Part shown: in pieces, positions 28,189-36,527 of the stretch | How positions within the stretch are numbered: the stretch's first letter is position 1 | Layout of the letters: every line of letters begins with the position of its first letter | DNA from: Geobacter sp. AOG2 | GTDB taxonomy: Bacteria > Desulfobacterota > Desulfuromonadia > Geobacterales > Pseudopelobacteraceae | Direction of reading: 5' to 3' | Assembly (NCBI RefSeq): GCF_019972295.1 | Contig: NZ_BLJA01000001.1 | Span: forward strand, 528,049 to 592,048 | Length of the DNA stretch: 64,000 bases | Made by a program: the position numbers and the translations under genes | Notes under the pieces: generated by a model | Database searches by the model: none | Told to the model about the DNA's origin: nothing | The model's input: only the letters and a program-made list of their open reading frames with translations

Positions 28189-28527
28189 TGCACGGACGCC
28201 GTGACGGCCGGCTTGTTTGATACGGGGTGATCGGGGGTGGTGGTGGGCGGAGGCGGCTTGCCCTGGAGGCGGATTTGCGCGGCAGACAACCGGTGGTCGC
28301 CTGGGTGCGGAATTGCCGAAGTCGGGCAGGGAGACCGGCATGCCGGTTCTTTCCTGAAACACGTGGGGCTGGGCTTGCCGGCCCTTTTTACCTGAAGGCC
28401 CGGCAACCGATTGATGTCTGGATCAGGGGAAATAAGAGCTTGCAATATAAAAAAGTATCAATACTATTTAATCCCTCGATGAAACCTTTTACGGAGAATA
28501 AGGCCTGCTCCGGCCGACGTGAGACCC

Positions 28528-29361
28528 ATGGGAATATATCTTAAAAGGACCGCTCCCGATCCGGTTTTCGACACATTCATGGCTACCTTCCTTCATCTGG
28601 AAGGCTTTGCCGCCAAGTCGAACAAATTGATCAAGGTGGAAGGCATGGTCGGGTATCCGGACCCTCTCACGGAGGTGCAGCAGAAGATACTTACTGCGGC
28701 AATCGCGCTCATTCATGCCGCCGGCGAGACCGACCCTTCCCAAACGTCATACTCCATGGAGGTCGGAAGGTTCATGGAGATGTGCGCCCCCGGCCACGAC
28801 AACCCCTCCCTGCCGTCGGCCGACGAAATCGAAAAGATACTTAAAAAGGGACTCTGGCTCGTTGACAAAAACAAAAGGATGCTGACAAGGACCGCCTGGT
28901 TCCAGTCCATCGAGTATGCCGGCGGGCGGATCGTCTTCCAATTTGCCGAAAAGATCCTCCCCCTGATTCTCAAATTTGTCCCCGATGACGACGAATACAG
29001 CCAGGTCAAGGGAATCCAGTACAAGGGGAGACATACCCTTGCCGTTTTCAACATGATCTGGCACTGGCGGGGCAGGGGGGTCACCGAATATTCCATCTCG
29101 CAGCTCATGGAGCAACTCGCTCTCGAACATACCCGCTATTCGTACGGTCAACTGAAGCTCCGGGTCTTGGAGCCCTCCTTTGCGGAGATCTATGCTTGGG
29201 ACGACTCGATATTCATCCGTTTCGGGCCGACGTTTTCAGGGCGCAGGGTCGAAAGTGTCTGGTTTGAAGTAACCGTGGGAGAAAAGGCCAGGGAGTTGCG
29301 GAAGAAGGAGCCCGAGTTCAAGGTGGCCCAACCCGGGGAAAAGCCCGCCAGGACGCTGTAA
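28528..29361 (+). CDS. Rep_3-like replication initiator protein
   Basis: The 277-residue protein matches the layout of Rep_3-type plasmid initiators: two winged-helix halves, the second with RIVFQFAEKILPLIL, a LAVFNMIWHW segment, a helix-turn-helix region YSISQLMEQLALEHTRYSYGQLK and the closing SGRRVESVWFEV. No iterons or partition genes were found nearby, so it is unlikely to mark an active plasmid origin; chromosomal relatives exist in Geobacter. Start: ATG at 28528 with a weak ribosome binding site. It lies between two regulon promoters facing opposite ways and may be a remnant of the element that brought the region in. Confidence 0.55.
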   Translation: MGIYLKRTAPDPVFDTFMATFLHLEGFAAKSNKLIKVEGMVGYPDPLTEVQQKILTAAIALIHAAGETDPSQTSYSMEVGRFMEMCAPGHDNPSLPSADEIEKILKKGLWLVDKNKRMLTRTAWFQSIEYAGGRIVFQFAEKILPLILKFVPDDDEYSQVKGIQYKGRHTLAVFNMIWHWRGRGVTEYSISQLMEQLALEHTRYSYGQLKLRVLEPSFAEIYAWDDSIFIRFGPTFSGRRVESVWFEVTVGEKARELRKKEPEFKVAQPGEKPARTL

Positions 29362-29516
29362 CCGGAAATAAGGCATATTTGAAGCCCTTGGGTTGCAATA
29401 AGTTGTATGCCCCTGCAATCCAGGGGCTTTTGCGTTTTGGCGCATCCCCGGAACAGCGGTTGCCCGGATCCGATCACACAACCTTTTTGCCGGGCCGATA
29501 TGCCCCCGGCCGCCCG

Positions 29517-29551
29517 TTTCCAAATCGATAACCGCTTTATCAAAACGAGAA
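29517..29551 (+). promoter_or_regulatory. paired activator sites (UAS) for promoter G
   Basis: TTTCCAAATCGATAA (29517-29531) and TTATCAAAACGAGAA (29537-29551), starts 20 bp apart, first site 99 bp upstream of the -24 element. Confidence 0.78.
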
Positions 29552-29615
29552 TTACCGATCCGGCTCTCAAAATGGTAATGATTCTATTGCAATAGGTTAG
29601 GCACATGACTGCCGT

Positions 29616-29631
29616 TGGCGCAACGATTGCA
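29616..29631 (+). promoter_or_regulatory. sigma-54 promoter G (organoarsenic cluster)
   Basis: TGGCGCAACGATTGCA with the GG-N10-GC core, 93 bases before the ArsS-like gene. Confidence 0.82.
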
Positions 29632-29723
29632 TGTGCATTTGTGTTTGCAATCGTTAGTGTGCCATCCGTGCCTGCCGCCACAAAGGGGTCGTACCGGTGG
29701 GCCGGTGTCCGGGAGGAAGTCGT

Positions 29724-30680
29724 ATGGAAACAAGAGCGTTCGATACCTATGTGGAAAAAAGCGGGCAAGCGCTGGTAAGGGATTCCGTCGCCTGTCTGCA
29801 GATGAACCTGGGGTTTGTCTGTAACCTGAGCTGTGCCCACTGCCATGTTGAAGCGGGACCGCACCGCCACGAAAAGATGAGCAGGGCGGTTGTCGACGAC
29901 TGCCTGCGTTTTGTGGAGCGCGAGGGGGTCAGGGTCGTGGATATCACCGGCGGGGCGCCGGAGATGAACCCCCACCTTCGTTATCTGATCCTGGAACTGG
30001 GAAAGATCGCCTCGGTGGAAACCATCCTGCTCCGCAGCAACCTGGTCATACTCGATGAACCGGAATATGCCTCCCTGCCCGAATTCCTGCTGCAGAACAA
30101 CGTGGATATCATCGCCTCCATGCCCTGCTACCTGGAGGAAAACGTGACGGCCCAGCGCGGCCGCGGCGTATATGAGGCGAGCATCCGCATCCTGCAGCGC
30201 TTGAACCGGGTCGGTTTCGGCGGGGAAGGGCCGAAGCTGCATCTGGTCTACAATCCCGGCGGAGGTGTTCTGCCCGGACCCCAACCGGCGCTGGAGGCCG
30301 CCTACAAGGAAAATCTGGGAAAGGCGTTCGGCATCGCCTTTAACAGCCTCTACACCATCACCAATATCCCGATCGGCCGCTTCGGTTTGGACCTGGCGAA
30401 CCAGGGGCGGCTGGACGCCTACCGGAAGCTGTTGGCGGACAATTTCAACCCGGACAACCTCAAGAAGGTCATGTGCCGGAACATGATCAGCGTGGATTGG
30501 CAGGGATACGTGTACGATTGCGACTTCAACCATGTCCTGCAACTGCCGCTTGACGTGCCCCGCGGCCATATCGGGGATCTGACGGGCGGGGAACTGATCG
30601 GCAAGCCGGTTATTACCGGCGAACACTGCTTCGCCTGCACCGCGGGGGCGGGCAGCAGTTGTCAGGGGAGCCTGAACTAA
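29724..30680 (+). CDS. arsS: ArsS-like radical SAM protein
   Basis: A 318-residue radical SAM enzyme. The cluster motif is CNLSCAHCH near residue 35, followed by the SAM-binding GGAPEM and a C-terminal auxiliary region with CRNMISVDWQGYVYDCDFN and CFACTAGAGSSCQG, which supply cysteines for a further Fe-S cluster. This arrangement is that of ArsS, proposed to transfer the adenosyl or deoxyadenosyl group in arsenosugar formation. The ATG at 29724 follows GGGAGGAAG. It is the first gene after sigma-54 promoter G and is followed by a C_GCAxxG_C_C protein, an ArsM-like methyltransferase and an aquaporin. Function in arsenic metabolism is by homology and context. Confidence 0.88.
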   Translation: METRAFDTYVEKSGQALVRDSVACLQMNLGFVCNLSCAHCHVEAGPHRHEKMSRAVVDDCLRFVEREGVRVVDITGGAPEMNPHLRYLILELGKIASVETILLRSNLVILDEPEYASLPEFLLQNNVDIIASMPCYLEENVTAQRGRGVYEASIRILQRLNRVGFGGEGPKLHLVYNPGGGVLPGPQPALEAAYKENLGKAFGIAFNSLYTITNIPIGRFGLDLANQGRLDAYRKLLADNFNPDNLKKVMCRNMISVDWQGYVYDCDFNHVLQLPLDVPRGHIGDLTGGELIGKPVITGEHCFACTAGAGSSCQGSLN

Positions 30681-30732
30681 CCGCAGGGGACACGAGGTAT
30701 GTTCACAAATAAGGTCGTGGAGGACGAGTCCC

Positions 30733-31284
30733 ATGGAAAACAGTCTTAACAGGCGCGATCTGCTCAAACTTACCCTGGCAACGGGCGTCACCCTTGCTGC
30801 GGGGGGGATTGCCGGCATCGCGCGCGCCGGCGGCACGGAGAACGACCCGTCCAACAAGCCCGAGCATGCGGCGGACCGATTTTTAAAGTCGATGAACTGT
30901 TCCCAGGCCATCCTGGAGACCTATGCCCCCTCGCTGGGGATGCCGGTCGAGCAGGCTCGAAGGGTTGCGGCGGCTTTTGCCGGCGGCATGGGCAGGGGGA
31001 GCGAGTGCGGGGCGGTCACGGGCGCCTTCATGGTTATCGGTATGAAGTGCGGCAAGACCGTGGATAACGATTCCCATGCGGATGACGAGACCTTTACCCG
31101 TGTGGCGGAGTTTGTCAGGGAATTCGAGGCGCGGCACAAACATATCGGCTGTTCCGGGTTGCTGGGGACGGACATGGGTACCCCGGAAGGCGTCAAGAAG
31201 GCCGCGGATGCCGGTTACTTCACCTCCCGCTGCCCCGGCTACGTGAAAACGGCGGCCGAGATTCTCGACAAACTCCTGGCATAG
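30733..31284 (+). CDS. C_GCAxxG_C_C family redox protein with Tat signal
   Basis: The 183-residue protein starts with a twin-arginine signal (NRRDLLKL followed by a hydrophobic stretch ending IARAGG), so it is probably exported folded, with its cofactor. The mature part has the family cysteines: NCSQAIL, SECGAVTGAFMVIGMKCG, HIGCSGLLG and a final SRCPGY. The family is thought to bind a metal or cluster; its reaction is not established. It is 52 bases after the ArsS-like gene and 84 before the ArsM-like gene, within one transcription unit. Export sets it apart from its cytoplasmic neighbours. Confidence 0.8.
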   Translation: MENSLNRRDLLKLTLATGVTLAAGGIAGIARAGGTENDPSNKPEHAADRFLKSMNCSQAILETYAPSLGMPVEQARRVAAAFAGGMGRGSECGAVTGAFMVIGMKCGKTVDNDSHADDETFTRVAEFVREFEARHKHIGCSGLLGTDMGTPEGVKKAADAGYFTSRCPGYVKTAAEILDKLLA

Positions 31285-31368
31285 TCGACGCCATAACCGG
31301 AACGGCCGTGAGAGCGGATGATCATCTCACGAATACCTATGAAGGGTCAAAACTCAGGGAGGGAAGGC

Positions 31369-32427
31369 ATGAAAGAGAAGAGGGATGCCTTGGCAATGGT
31401 CAAGGAATACTACGGCAAGGTCCTGACCGGAACCAAGGATCTGCAAACGAGCGCCTGCTGTTCGACCGAGTCGTTTCCGCCGGAGCACCGGGCGGTCCTG
31501 GCCGAGATCGACGCGGAGATTCTGGATAGGTTCTACGGCTGCGGGTCGCCGATCCCGCCGGCGATCGACGGCTGCACGGTGCTGGACCTGGGGTGCGGCT
31601 CCGGCCGGGACGTGTACCTGGCGTCCAAACTGGTCGGGCCGAACGGCTTCGTCATCGGCGTGGACATGACCGACGAACAACTGGCCGTGGCCCGCAGGCA
31701 TGTGGACAGCCAGGCCAAACGCTTCGGTTTCGATAAGCCGAATGTGGATTTCAGGCAGGGATACATCGAAGATCTGGCCGGGTGCGGGATCGCCGACAAC
31801 TCCGTGGACCTGGTCATCTCCAACTGCGTGATCAACCTCTCCCCGGATAAGAAGCGGGTCTTCTCGGAGATCTTCCGCGTCCTGAAACCGGGCGGCGAGC
31901 TCTACTTCTCCGATGTCTTCGCCGACCGCCGCCTGCCGGAGAACCTGAGGAACGACCCCACCCTGTACGGCGAATGCCTGAGCGGCGCGCTCTACATCGA
32001 AGATTTCCGCCGCCTGCTCCTCTCCCTCGGCTGCATGGACTACCGCACCGTATCCACGCGCGCCATCTCCCTGGACAACCCGGAGATCGCCGCCAGGATC
32101 GGCCAGGCCAATTTCAGTTCCATGACGATACGCGCCTTCAAGCTGGACTGCCTGGAGGACATCTGCGAGGACTTCGGCCAGGTGGCGTACTACAACGGCA
32201 CCATCCCCGGCTGCCCCCACTCCTTCGAACTGGACGATCACCACACCTTCTTCACCGGCAAGCCGATGCTGGTGTGCGGGAACAGTACCGCCATGGTCCA
32301 GGAAACCCGCTTCGGCAAACATTTTACCGTCCATGGCGACCGCTCCGTGCATTTCGGCGCTTTTCCCTGCGGACCTGCGCCGGCGGCAGGCCCGGCCGAT
32401 CCCTGTGCCGGCGGTTCATGCTGTTGA
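31369..32427 (+). CDS. arsM: ArsM-like SAM-dependent methyltransferase
   Basis: The 352-residue protein has a class I methyltransferase domain (VLDLGCGSGRDVYLASKLVG near residue 70, then GVDMTDEQL, SNCVINLSPDK and RVLKPGGELYFSDVFADRR), the pattern of arsenite methyltransferases. Cysteines typical of the family are present: TSACCST near residue 27, the Cys in SNCVIN and the one in GECLSG, which could bind As(III). The C-terminus ends in a Cys/Gly tail (CAGGSCC) that may bind a thiophile. Start: ATG at 31369 after GGGAGGGAAGG. It follows the ArsS-like gene and precedes an aquaporin. Methylation of arsenite is the best guess; another thiol-bound acceptor is possible. Confidence 0.85.
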   Translation: MKEKRDALAMVKEYYGKVLTGTKDLQTSACCSTESFPPEHRAVLAEIDAEILDRFYGCGSPIPPAIDGCTVLDLGCGSGRDVYLASKLVGPNGFVIGVDMTDEQLAVARRHVDSQAKRFGFDKPNVDFRQGYIEDLAGCGIADNSVDLVISNCVINLSPDKKRVFSEIFRVLKPGGELYFSDVFADRRLPENLRNDPTLYGECLSGALYIEDFRRLLLSLGCMDYRTVSTRAISLDNPEIAARIGQANFSSMTIRAFKLDCLEDICEDFGQVAYYNGTIPGCPHSFELDDHHTFFTGKPMLVCGNSTAMVQETRFGKHFTVHGDRSVHFGAFPCGPAPAAGPADPCAGGSCC

Positions 32428-32462
32428 ACGGACGGATAAAGAAAAAATAAAGGATACCGCTC

Positions 32463-33287
32463 ATGAAATATACCCGCGAATTCGTCGGCGAACTCTTCGG
32501 CACCTTTCTGCTGGTCCTGATCGGCTGCGCCTCAGTTGCCGTGTCGGTGCTCTTTTCGGCCCACGTGGGCCTGTTCCAGGTCGCCATGATCTGGGGGTTG
32601 GGAGTGACCCTTTCCATCTACGCCACCCGGCATCTCTCCTGCGCCCACCTCAACCCGGCGGTCAGCATTGCCATGGCGGTACGGCGCCGGATGTCCTGGG
32701 ACCGTCTGCCGGTGTACCTCTCGGCCCAGTTCCTGGGGGCATTCATAGCCGCCGGCCTGCTGTACCTGCTGTTTGCCGATTCCATAGCCAACTTCGAGAG
32801 CATCAACGGCATCCTGCGCGGCTCGCCCCAATCGGTCAAGACCGCGCAGATGTTCGGTGAGTTCTACCCCAATCCCGGAGCCGGTCCCGCCGCCGTCGTT
32901 TCGACCCTGAGCGCCTTCTTCGCCGAGGCGGTCGGCACCTTCATCCTGGTGTCGATGATCTTCGCCCTCACCGCAGGGTGCAACCTGGGCAGGCCGTCAG
33001 AAGCGCTCAGCCCGCTCTTCATCGGCCTGACGGTGACGGTCATCATCTCCATACTCGCCCCGCTCACGCAGGCAGGGCTGAATCCGGCACGGGATCTCTC
33101 CCCGCGTCTGTTTTCCTGGTTCATGGGGTGGGGCGATGCCGTGTTTCCCGACCAGGGCATTGGTTTTATCACGGTCTACGTATTGGGGCCGATTGTCGGC
33201 GGTGTGGCGGCTGCGGGGCTCAGTTGCGTAATGGAACCGCTGATGAACAGGAAAAACATGGCCGGGGATTCATGCGGGTGCAGTTGA
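32463..33287 (+). CDS. aquaporin-family channel (MIP)
   Basis: A 274-residue membrane channel with six predicted helices and the two pore motifs HLNPAVS near residue 63 and LNPARDLSP near residue 205. MIP channels beside arsM or arsC (AqpS) are known to conduct arsenite or methylarsenicals. The C-terminus has CGCS. Thirty-five bases separate it from the ArsM-like gene, so it is the last gene of the G operon. Substrate by context only: trivalent arsenic species, or another small uncharged solute of the pathway. Confidence 0.88.
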   Translation: MKYTREFVGELFGTFLLVLIGCASVAVSVLFSAHVGLFQVAMIWGLGVTLSIYATRHLSCAHLNPAVSIAMAVRRRMSWDRLPVYLSAQFLGAFIAAGLLYLLFADSIANFESINGILRGSPQSVKTAQMFGEFYPNPGAGPAAVVSTLSAFFAEAVGTFILVSMIFALTAGCNLGRPSEALSPLFIGLTVTVIISILAPLTQAGLNPARDLSPRLFSWFMGWGDAVFPDQGIGFITVYVLGPIVGGVAAAGLSCVMEPLMNRKNMAGDSCGCS

Positions 33288-33386
33288 AACCGCTTCGTTG
33301 AGAGCAGCCGGCGTAGCGGATACCGGGTTTGGAAACTAGCCGCGCATTTCGCCGGTCTGCCCGTTCCCTTGCCCCTGGCGTCATTA

Positions 33387-34586
33387 TCAGGCTGGATTCT
33401 TCTCCGCAATGGGTTGACGGGTGTACAGCAATCTGAACAGAACCAGCGCGACCAATCCCAGGGCTCCGTTGATAAAGAAACCGGCCTTGAAGCCCTCTGC
33501 CCTGATGACTGGCCCCATGCACACCGAACTGAGCATCATGCCGGCATAGATGCAGGTGTTGTAGCATCCTACCGCAAGTCCCCCCATTTCGCGCGGCACC
33601 ACCTGGGCAATCAGCGCGCAGATGACGGTAAAAGCGCCCCCCATGCCGATCCCCATTATGGCCGCGGTAACGATAAGCGAAGCCACCGAGAGGCACAGTC
33701 CGAAAGCGAACAGCGCCAGGGCAAAAACCGCCAGACTGACGGCTACGAGGATGCTTGGGTCTTCAAACCGGTCGCACAGCCGTCCCGCCGGCAAACGCGA
33801 CAGGGTGTTGGTCAGGGCGCCGGTCGCGAACACGAGCCCCACATGCATGGTATTCATCCCCAGGCTTTTTATGTAGAGCGGCATGAAGGTGACAAACATG
33901 CCGTAGCCCAGGCAGCAACCGAGGACGGCAACCAGGCAGGCAACCAGCGGGCGGTTTTCCATAAGAGAGCGCAAGGACGGCAGTATTGCCGGATGGGCGT
34001 GGTCGCTGCGCCGCTGTGCGGCGGGGATCGGGAGGAAGAAAAGGGCCACGAAAAACATGGCGAAGATGAGGCCGCCCGCGACAGGGAACACCGGCCGAAG
34101 TCCCGTCGCCCTGGCCAGGAAGCCGCCGGCCGCCGGCCCGAGGGTCATGCCGGCGTACATGGCCATGGTGTACCAACCGAAGGCCTGACCCCGCAACTCG
34201 GCAGGGGTGATGTCGCCCACGTAGGCCATGAGGGCCGGAGAAAACGTGGACAGCCCGACCCCGAAGAACAGATAGATAACGGCCATCTGGGGCAGGTTGC
34301 CGCTCCAGAAAAACAGGAACGACGACGCCCCGAGGATGAGAAGCCCCCCCAGCAGGGGCACTCTGCGCCCCAGCCGATCCGAGATGAGGCCTGACGGTAT
34401 GGAGAGGCAGCATGCCGTCAGCATGAAAACGCCGTTGATCATGCCCACCTGAAACGTGTCGGCGCCCAGTGCGGTGGCCAGGAGCGGGACAATCGGCATC
34501 CGCATGTACGAGGCAAGGAAGCAGAAGAAGCTGATAGTGCAGGCGGTCAAAAGACGCTTATCTGCTGCACGTCCGGGTAGCTCCAT
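33387..34586 (-). CDS. major facilitator superfamily transporter
   Basis: The 399-residue protein has about twelve hydrophobic helices, the MFS loop motif SDRLGRRVPLLGG between helices 2 and 3, and DRFEDPSILV in the second half. The family resembles drug or metabolite exporters (MFS_1). Start at 34586. It lies 96 bases after the hemerythrin-like gene on the same strand and faces the aquaporin gene tail to tail, so it probably belongs to the J transcription unit. Export of a product or toxic intermediate of the regulon is plausible; no specific substrate motif was recognised. Confidence 0.85.
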   Translation of the reverse strand: MELPGRAADKRLLTACTISFFCFLASYMRMPIVPLLATALGADTFQVGMINGVFMLTACCLSIPSGLISDRLGRRVPLLGGLLILGASSFLFFWSGNLPQMAVIYLFFGVGLSTFSPALMAYVGDITPAELRGQAFGWYTMAMYAGMTLGPAAGGFLARATGLRPVFPVAGGLIFAMFFVALFFLPIPAAQRRSDHAHPAILPSLRSLMENRPLVACLVAVLGCCLGYGMFVTFMPLYIKSLGMNTMHVGLVFATGALTNTLSRLPAGRLCDRFEDPSILVAVSLAVFALALFAFGLCLSVASLIVTAAIMGIGMGGAFTVICALIAQVVPREMGGLAVGCYNTCIYAGMMLSSVCMGPVIRAEGFKAGFFINGALGLVALVLFRLLYTRQPIAEKNPA

Positions 34587-34682
34587 AGGATAGCTCTTTC
34601 TTGAGGGCCGGAAGAGGCGGTAATGCTTGTGAGGGTGTCGGCCGCCGTTCCGGGTACTTGGCCGCCGGCCTTCCCCGTGGCG

Positions 34683-35489
34683 TCAGGAGGCCAGGAATTC
34701 TTCGAAGGCCCGGTCGTGCACCTGGATGTGTTCCAGCCAGAGCAGGCGGATAAAGGCGACCTCGTGGGGCGCCACCTCCTGACCCTTGCGGAGGCGGTGG
34801 CTGACCTTGGCGGTATTGAAGCAGATGGCCTGATGACGAAGGCCGTGTACCACGGCCTGGGGGAATCCCACCTGCATCATGCAATTGTTCTCGTAACCGA
34901 AATGGTCCAGCATGGCGTCCAGAAGCCGTTCCGCTTCCGCCGTGGGATTGCAGTCCGGCCGGTGGCGTACCGTGTCGATCAGGGTATTCAATTGGCTGGT
35001 GATGCTCCGGTGCCGGCTATCGCAGCTTGACTCACTCCCGGAATACTGGCGGGAATCGGCCATTGCACTCGAGAAGTAGTGGCTACCCTGCTGGTAGGCC
35101 AGGAGTTCCATGTCCGGGACCTTTGCAGCGGATGCCCTCCGGCAGGCGCCACCCGCTCGAAGCGGGTCCTGGAGAAGTTGGGGAAGACCCCGGTGGTTGA
35201 GATCCGCCCTGGCGTCGGATCTGGAATCACCCGGACGTATCCAGGTCTTCAGGGCCTCGTGCCGGGAGAGCTGGCCGTCGGTCCGGTTGAGCGGGCGCCG
35301 GGGCGGGCCTGGTTCGGATGCGGATACCGCTCCCCTGGCGGCCGTTCCGGATGTCCGTCCTTCGGCAGACCCCCACAGCGTCTCTTTTGCCGTCTGAAGG
35401 GTAGACGTCTTGAGTTTTTTGATCAAGCCTATGCCACGCCCCTCTTGATGCAGGTAAAGGGTGATGCCGCTGCCTTGTTCCATGAGCAT
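34683..35489 (-). CDS. hemerythrin-like protein with an N-terminal RibA remnant
   Basis: The C-terminal 130 residues look like a bacteriohemerythrin (non-heme diiron oxygen carrier or sensor): SRHRSITSQLNTLID, DHFGYENNCMMQVGFPQ, HGLRHQ and LWLEHIQVHDRAF correspond to the usual metal-ligand segments. HF-YE replaces HF-xxEE, and the N-terminal segment is divergent, so an intact diiron site is uncertain. The first 40 residues from the chosen ATG at 35489 (nine bases after GGAGGG) match GTP cyclohydrolase II (LYLHQEGRGIGLIKKL). The 100 residues between show no family and an odd Arg/Pro-rich composition. The protein may be a recombination fusion, or translation may start at an internal ATG at 35111. 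Sigma-54 promoter J precedes it. Confidence 0.6.
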   Translation of the reverse strand: MLMEQGSGITLYLHQEGRGIGLIKKLKTSTLQTAKETLWGSAEGRTSGTAARGAVSASEPGPPRRPLNRTDGQLSRHEALKTWIRPGDSRSDARADLNHRGLPQLLQDPLRAGGACRRASAAKVPDMELLAYQQGSHYFSSAMADSRQYSGSESSCDSRHRSITSQLNTLIDTVRHRPDCNPTAEAERLLDAMLDHFGYENNCMMQVGFPQAVVHGLRHQAICFNTAKVSHRLRKGQEVAPHEVAFIRLLWLEHIQVHDRAFEEFLAS

Positions 35490-35570
35490 TTCCATGATCC
35501 CTCCTTCCCGGCGGGTCCCGCAGTCACTCCATCGCTTGCCCGCGACATCGCCGGTTCCGCAACGTAATCG
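35395..35570 (-). pseudogene. fragment of GTP cyclohydrolase II (ribA)
   Basis: About 60 codons on the minus strand resemble the zinc-binding and catalytic core of RibA: CGTGDVAGKRWSDCG corresponds to the CxTGDxxxSxRCDC site, with one zinc cysteine lost, and LYLHQEGRGIGLI to the catalytic RQEGRGIGL. No RibA homology was seen before or after. It overlaps the start of the hemerythrin-like frame and is in phase with it. Confidence 0.65.
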
Positions 35571-35644
35571 GTCCCCGCAGCTCCCCGGTTGCACCCTTGA
35601 TTCATGGCCGGGGGCGAGCGTCCGACACGTTACAAAGTGGTGTT

Positions 35645-35660
35645 TGCAGCTAACGTACCA
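35645..35660 (-). promoter_or_regulatory. sigma-54 promoter J
   Basis: Minus strand TGGTACGTTAGCTGCA, GG-N10-GC core intact, two changes from consensus. It lies 156 bases before the chosen start of the hemerythrin-like gene. Confidence 0.7.
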
Positions 35661-35723
35661 TCGGGAATAAATGTTTAAATTCATGTAATTGTTGAATTTA
35701 TTTACAGGGGTGTCCTGCCGGTA

Positions 35724-35758
35724 TTCTTCTTTTGATAATAGCATTATCGATTTGGGAA
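35724..35758 (-). promoter_or_regulatory. paired activator sites (UAS) for promoter J
   Basis: Minus strand TTCCCAAATCGATAA (35758-35744) and TTATCAAAAGAAGAA (35738-35724), starts 20 bp apart, first site 98 bp upstream of the -24 element. The sequences match sites G1 and H2 at 14 of 15 positions each. Confidence 0.78.
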
Positions 35759-35857
35759 AATATGGTTCGAGATGGCCGGGCCCGCGCGCCCAGGCAGCTT
35801 CCGGAAGCGAAACAGCCTGTTACTGGCAAGTGTTGACGCAAACGGGCCGCCGGGCCG

Positions 35858-35892
35858 CAGCCAAATTGAAATGCACCTTGTCAAAAGAAGAA
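35858..35892 (+). promoter_or_regulatory. paired activator sites (UAS) for promoter H
   Basis: CAGCCAAATTGAAAT (35858-35872, the weaker site) and TTGTCAAAAGAAGAA (35878-35892), starts 20 bp apart, first site 97 bp upstream of the -24 element. It lies back to back with the J sites. Confidence 0.7.
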
Positions 35893-35954
35893 TCCGCGAG
35901 CGTGGAGCAGGGAAGGAGCTGAATGATATCGGACGATTGCGCGCCTTCCCCGGA

Positions 35955-35970
35955 TGGCACATTCGTTGCT
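35955..35970 (+). promoter_or_regulatory. sigma-54 promoter H
   Basis: TGGCACATTCGTTGCT, a full consensus match. It is 143 bases before the NifU-like gene. Confidence 0.85.
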
Positions 35971-36112
35971 GTTGCCTCTACAGTCATGGGTGGCGCATCG
36001 CCGTGCGCCGTGCCGTCCGTGCGGCATCGGTCTTCCCGGAATCGGCGACTTCGCGCCCTGCCCGGAGAGGGATGTGGAGAACACCCCAGTATGAAAACAA
36101 AGGAGATGACGT

Positions 36113-36334
36113 ATGAAAGAGAAAATAGTGGAGGTTCTGGATGCGGTGCGCCCTGCGGTTGTCGCCGAGGGCGGCGATCTGAGGTTGGTGGAAATAGGCG
36201 CGGACGGCACGGTCACGGTGAAAATGACGGGGCTTTGCGGGACCTGCCACGCGACCCTCTGGACGCACCGGTTGCGCATCGAGCGGGCCATGAAAGAGAA
36301 ACTGCCGGGCCTTGCGGTAATCGTCCAGATTTAG
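36113..36334 (+). CDS. NifU C-terminal domain-like protein
   Basis: This 73-residue protein is a stand-alone NifU-C/NfuA-type domain (VLDAVRPAVVAEGGDLRLVEI, then VTVKMTGLCGTCHATLWT). The cluster-carrying motif is CGTC, where most relatives have CxGCPxS; two cysteines at the right spacing are kept. Such proteins assemble or carry a [4Fe-4S] cluster at a dimer interface. It has its own sigma-54 promoter (H) and a strong terminator, so it is a single-gene unit. It could help load clusters into the Fe-S-rich Mo and radical SAM enzymes of the regulon. The start follows AAAGGAG. Confidence 0.85.
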   Translation: MKEKIVEVLDAVRPAVVAEGGDLRLVEIGADGTVTVKMTGLCGTCHATLWTHRLRIERAMKEKLPGLAVIVQI

Positions 36335-36405
36335 GGTTAGTCCGTAAATAACGTTGGCCGGGTATCGCGCCCGTATTTGGGGCGGACGTTCCCGGCCTGA
36401 CAGAG

Positions 36406-36450
36406 AAAAACCACCGGCGGAGCAGGGCTGTGCCGGTGGTTTTTGCTTTT
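36406..36450. terminator. bidirectional intrinsic terminator
   Basis: AAAAACCACCGGC / GCCGGTGGTTTTT, a 13-bp stem flanked by A and T runs, between the NifU-like gene and the converging regulator gene. Confidence 0.85.
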
Positions 36451-36527
36451 TGCGATCGAAGGACAGGGGAAGATGCTCTGAAAACAGGATGCGAGTCCGC
36501 AAAGCTTATTCGCGGACAAGCTCCTCG

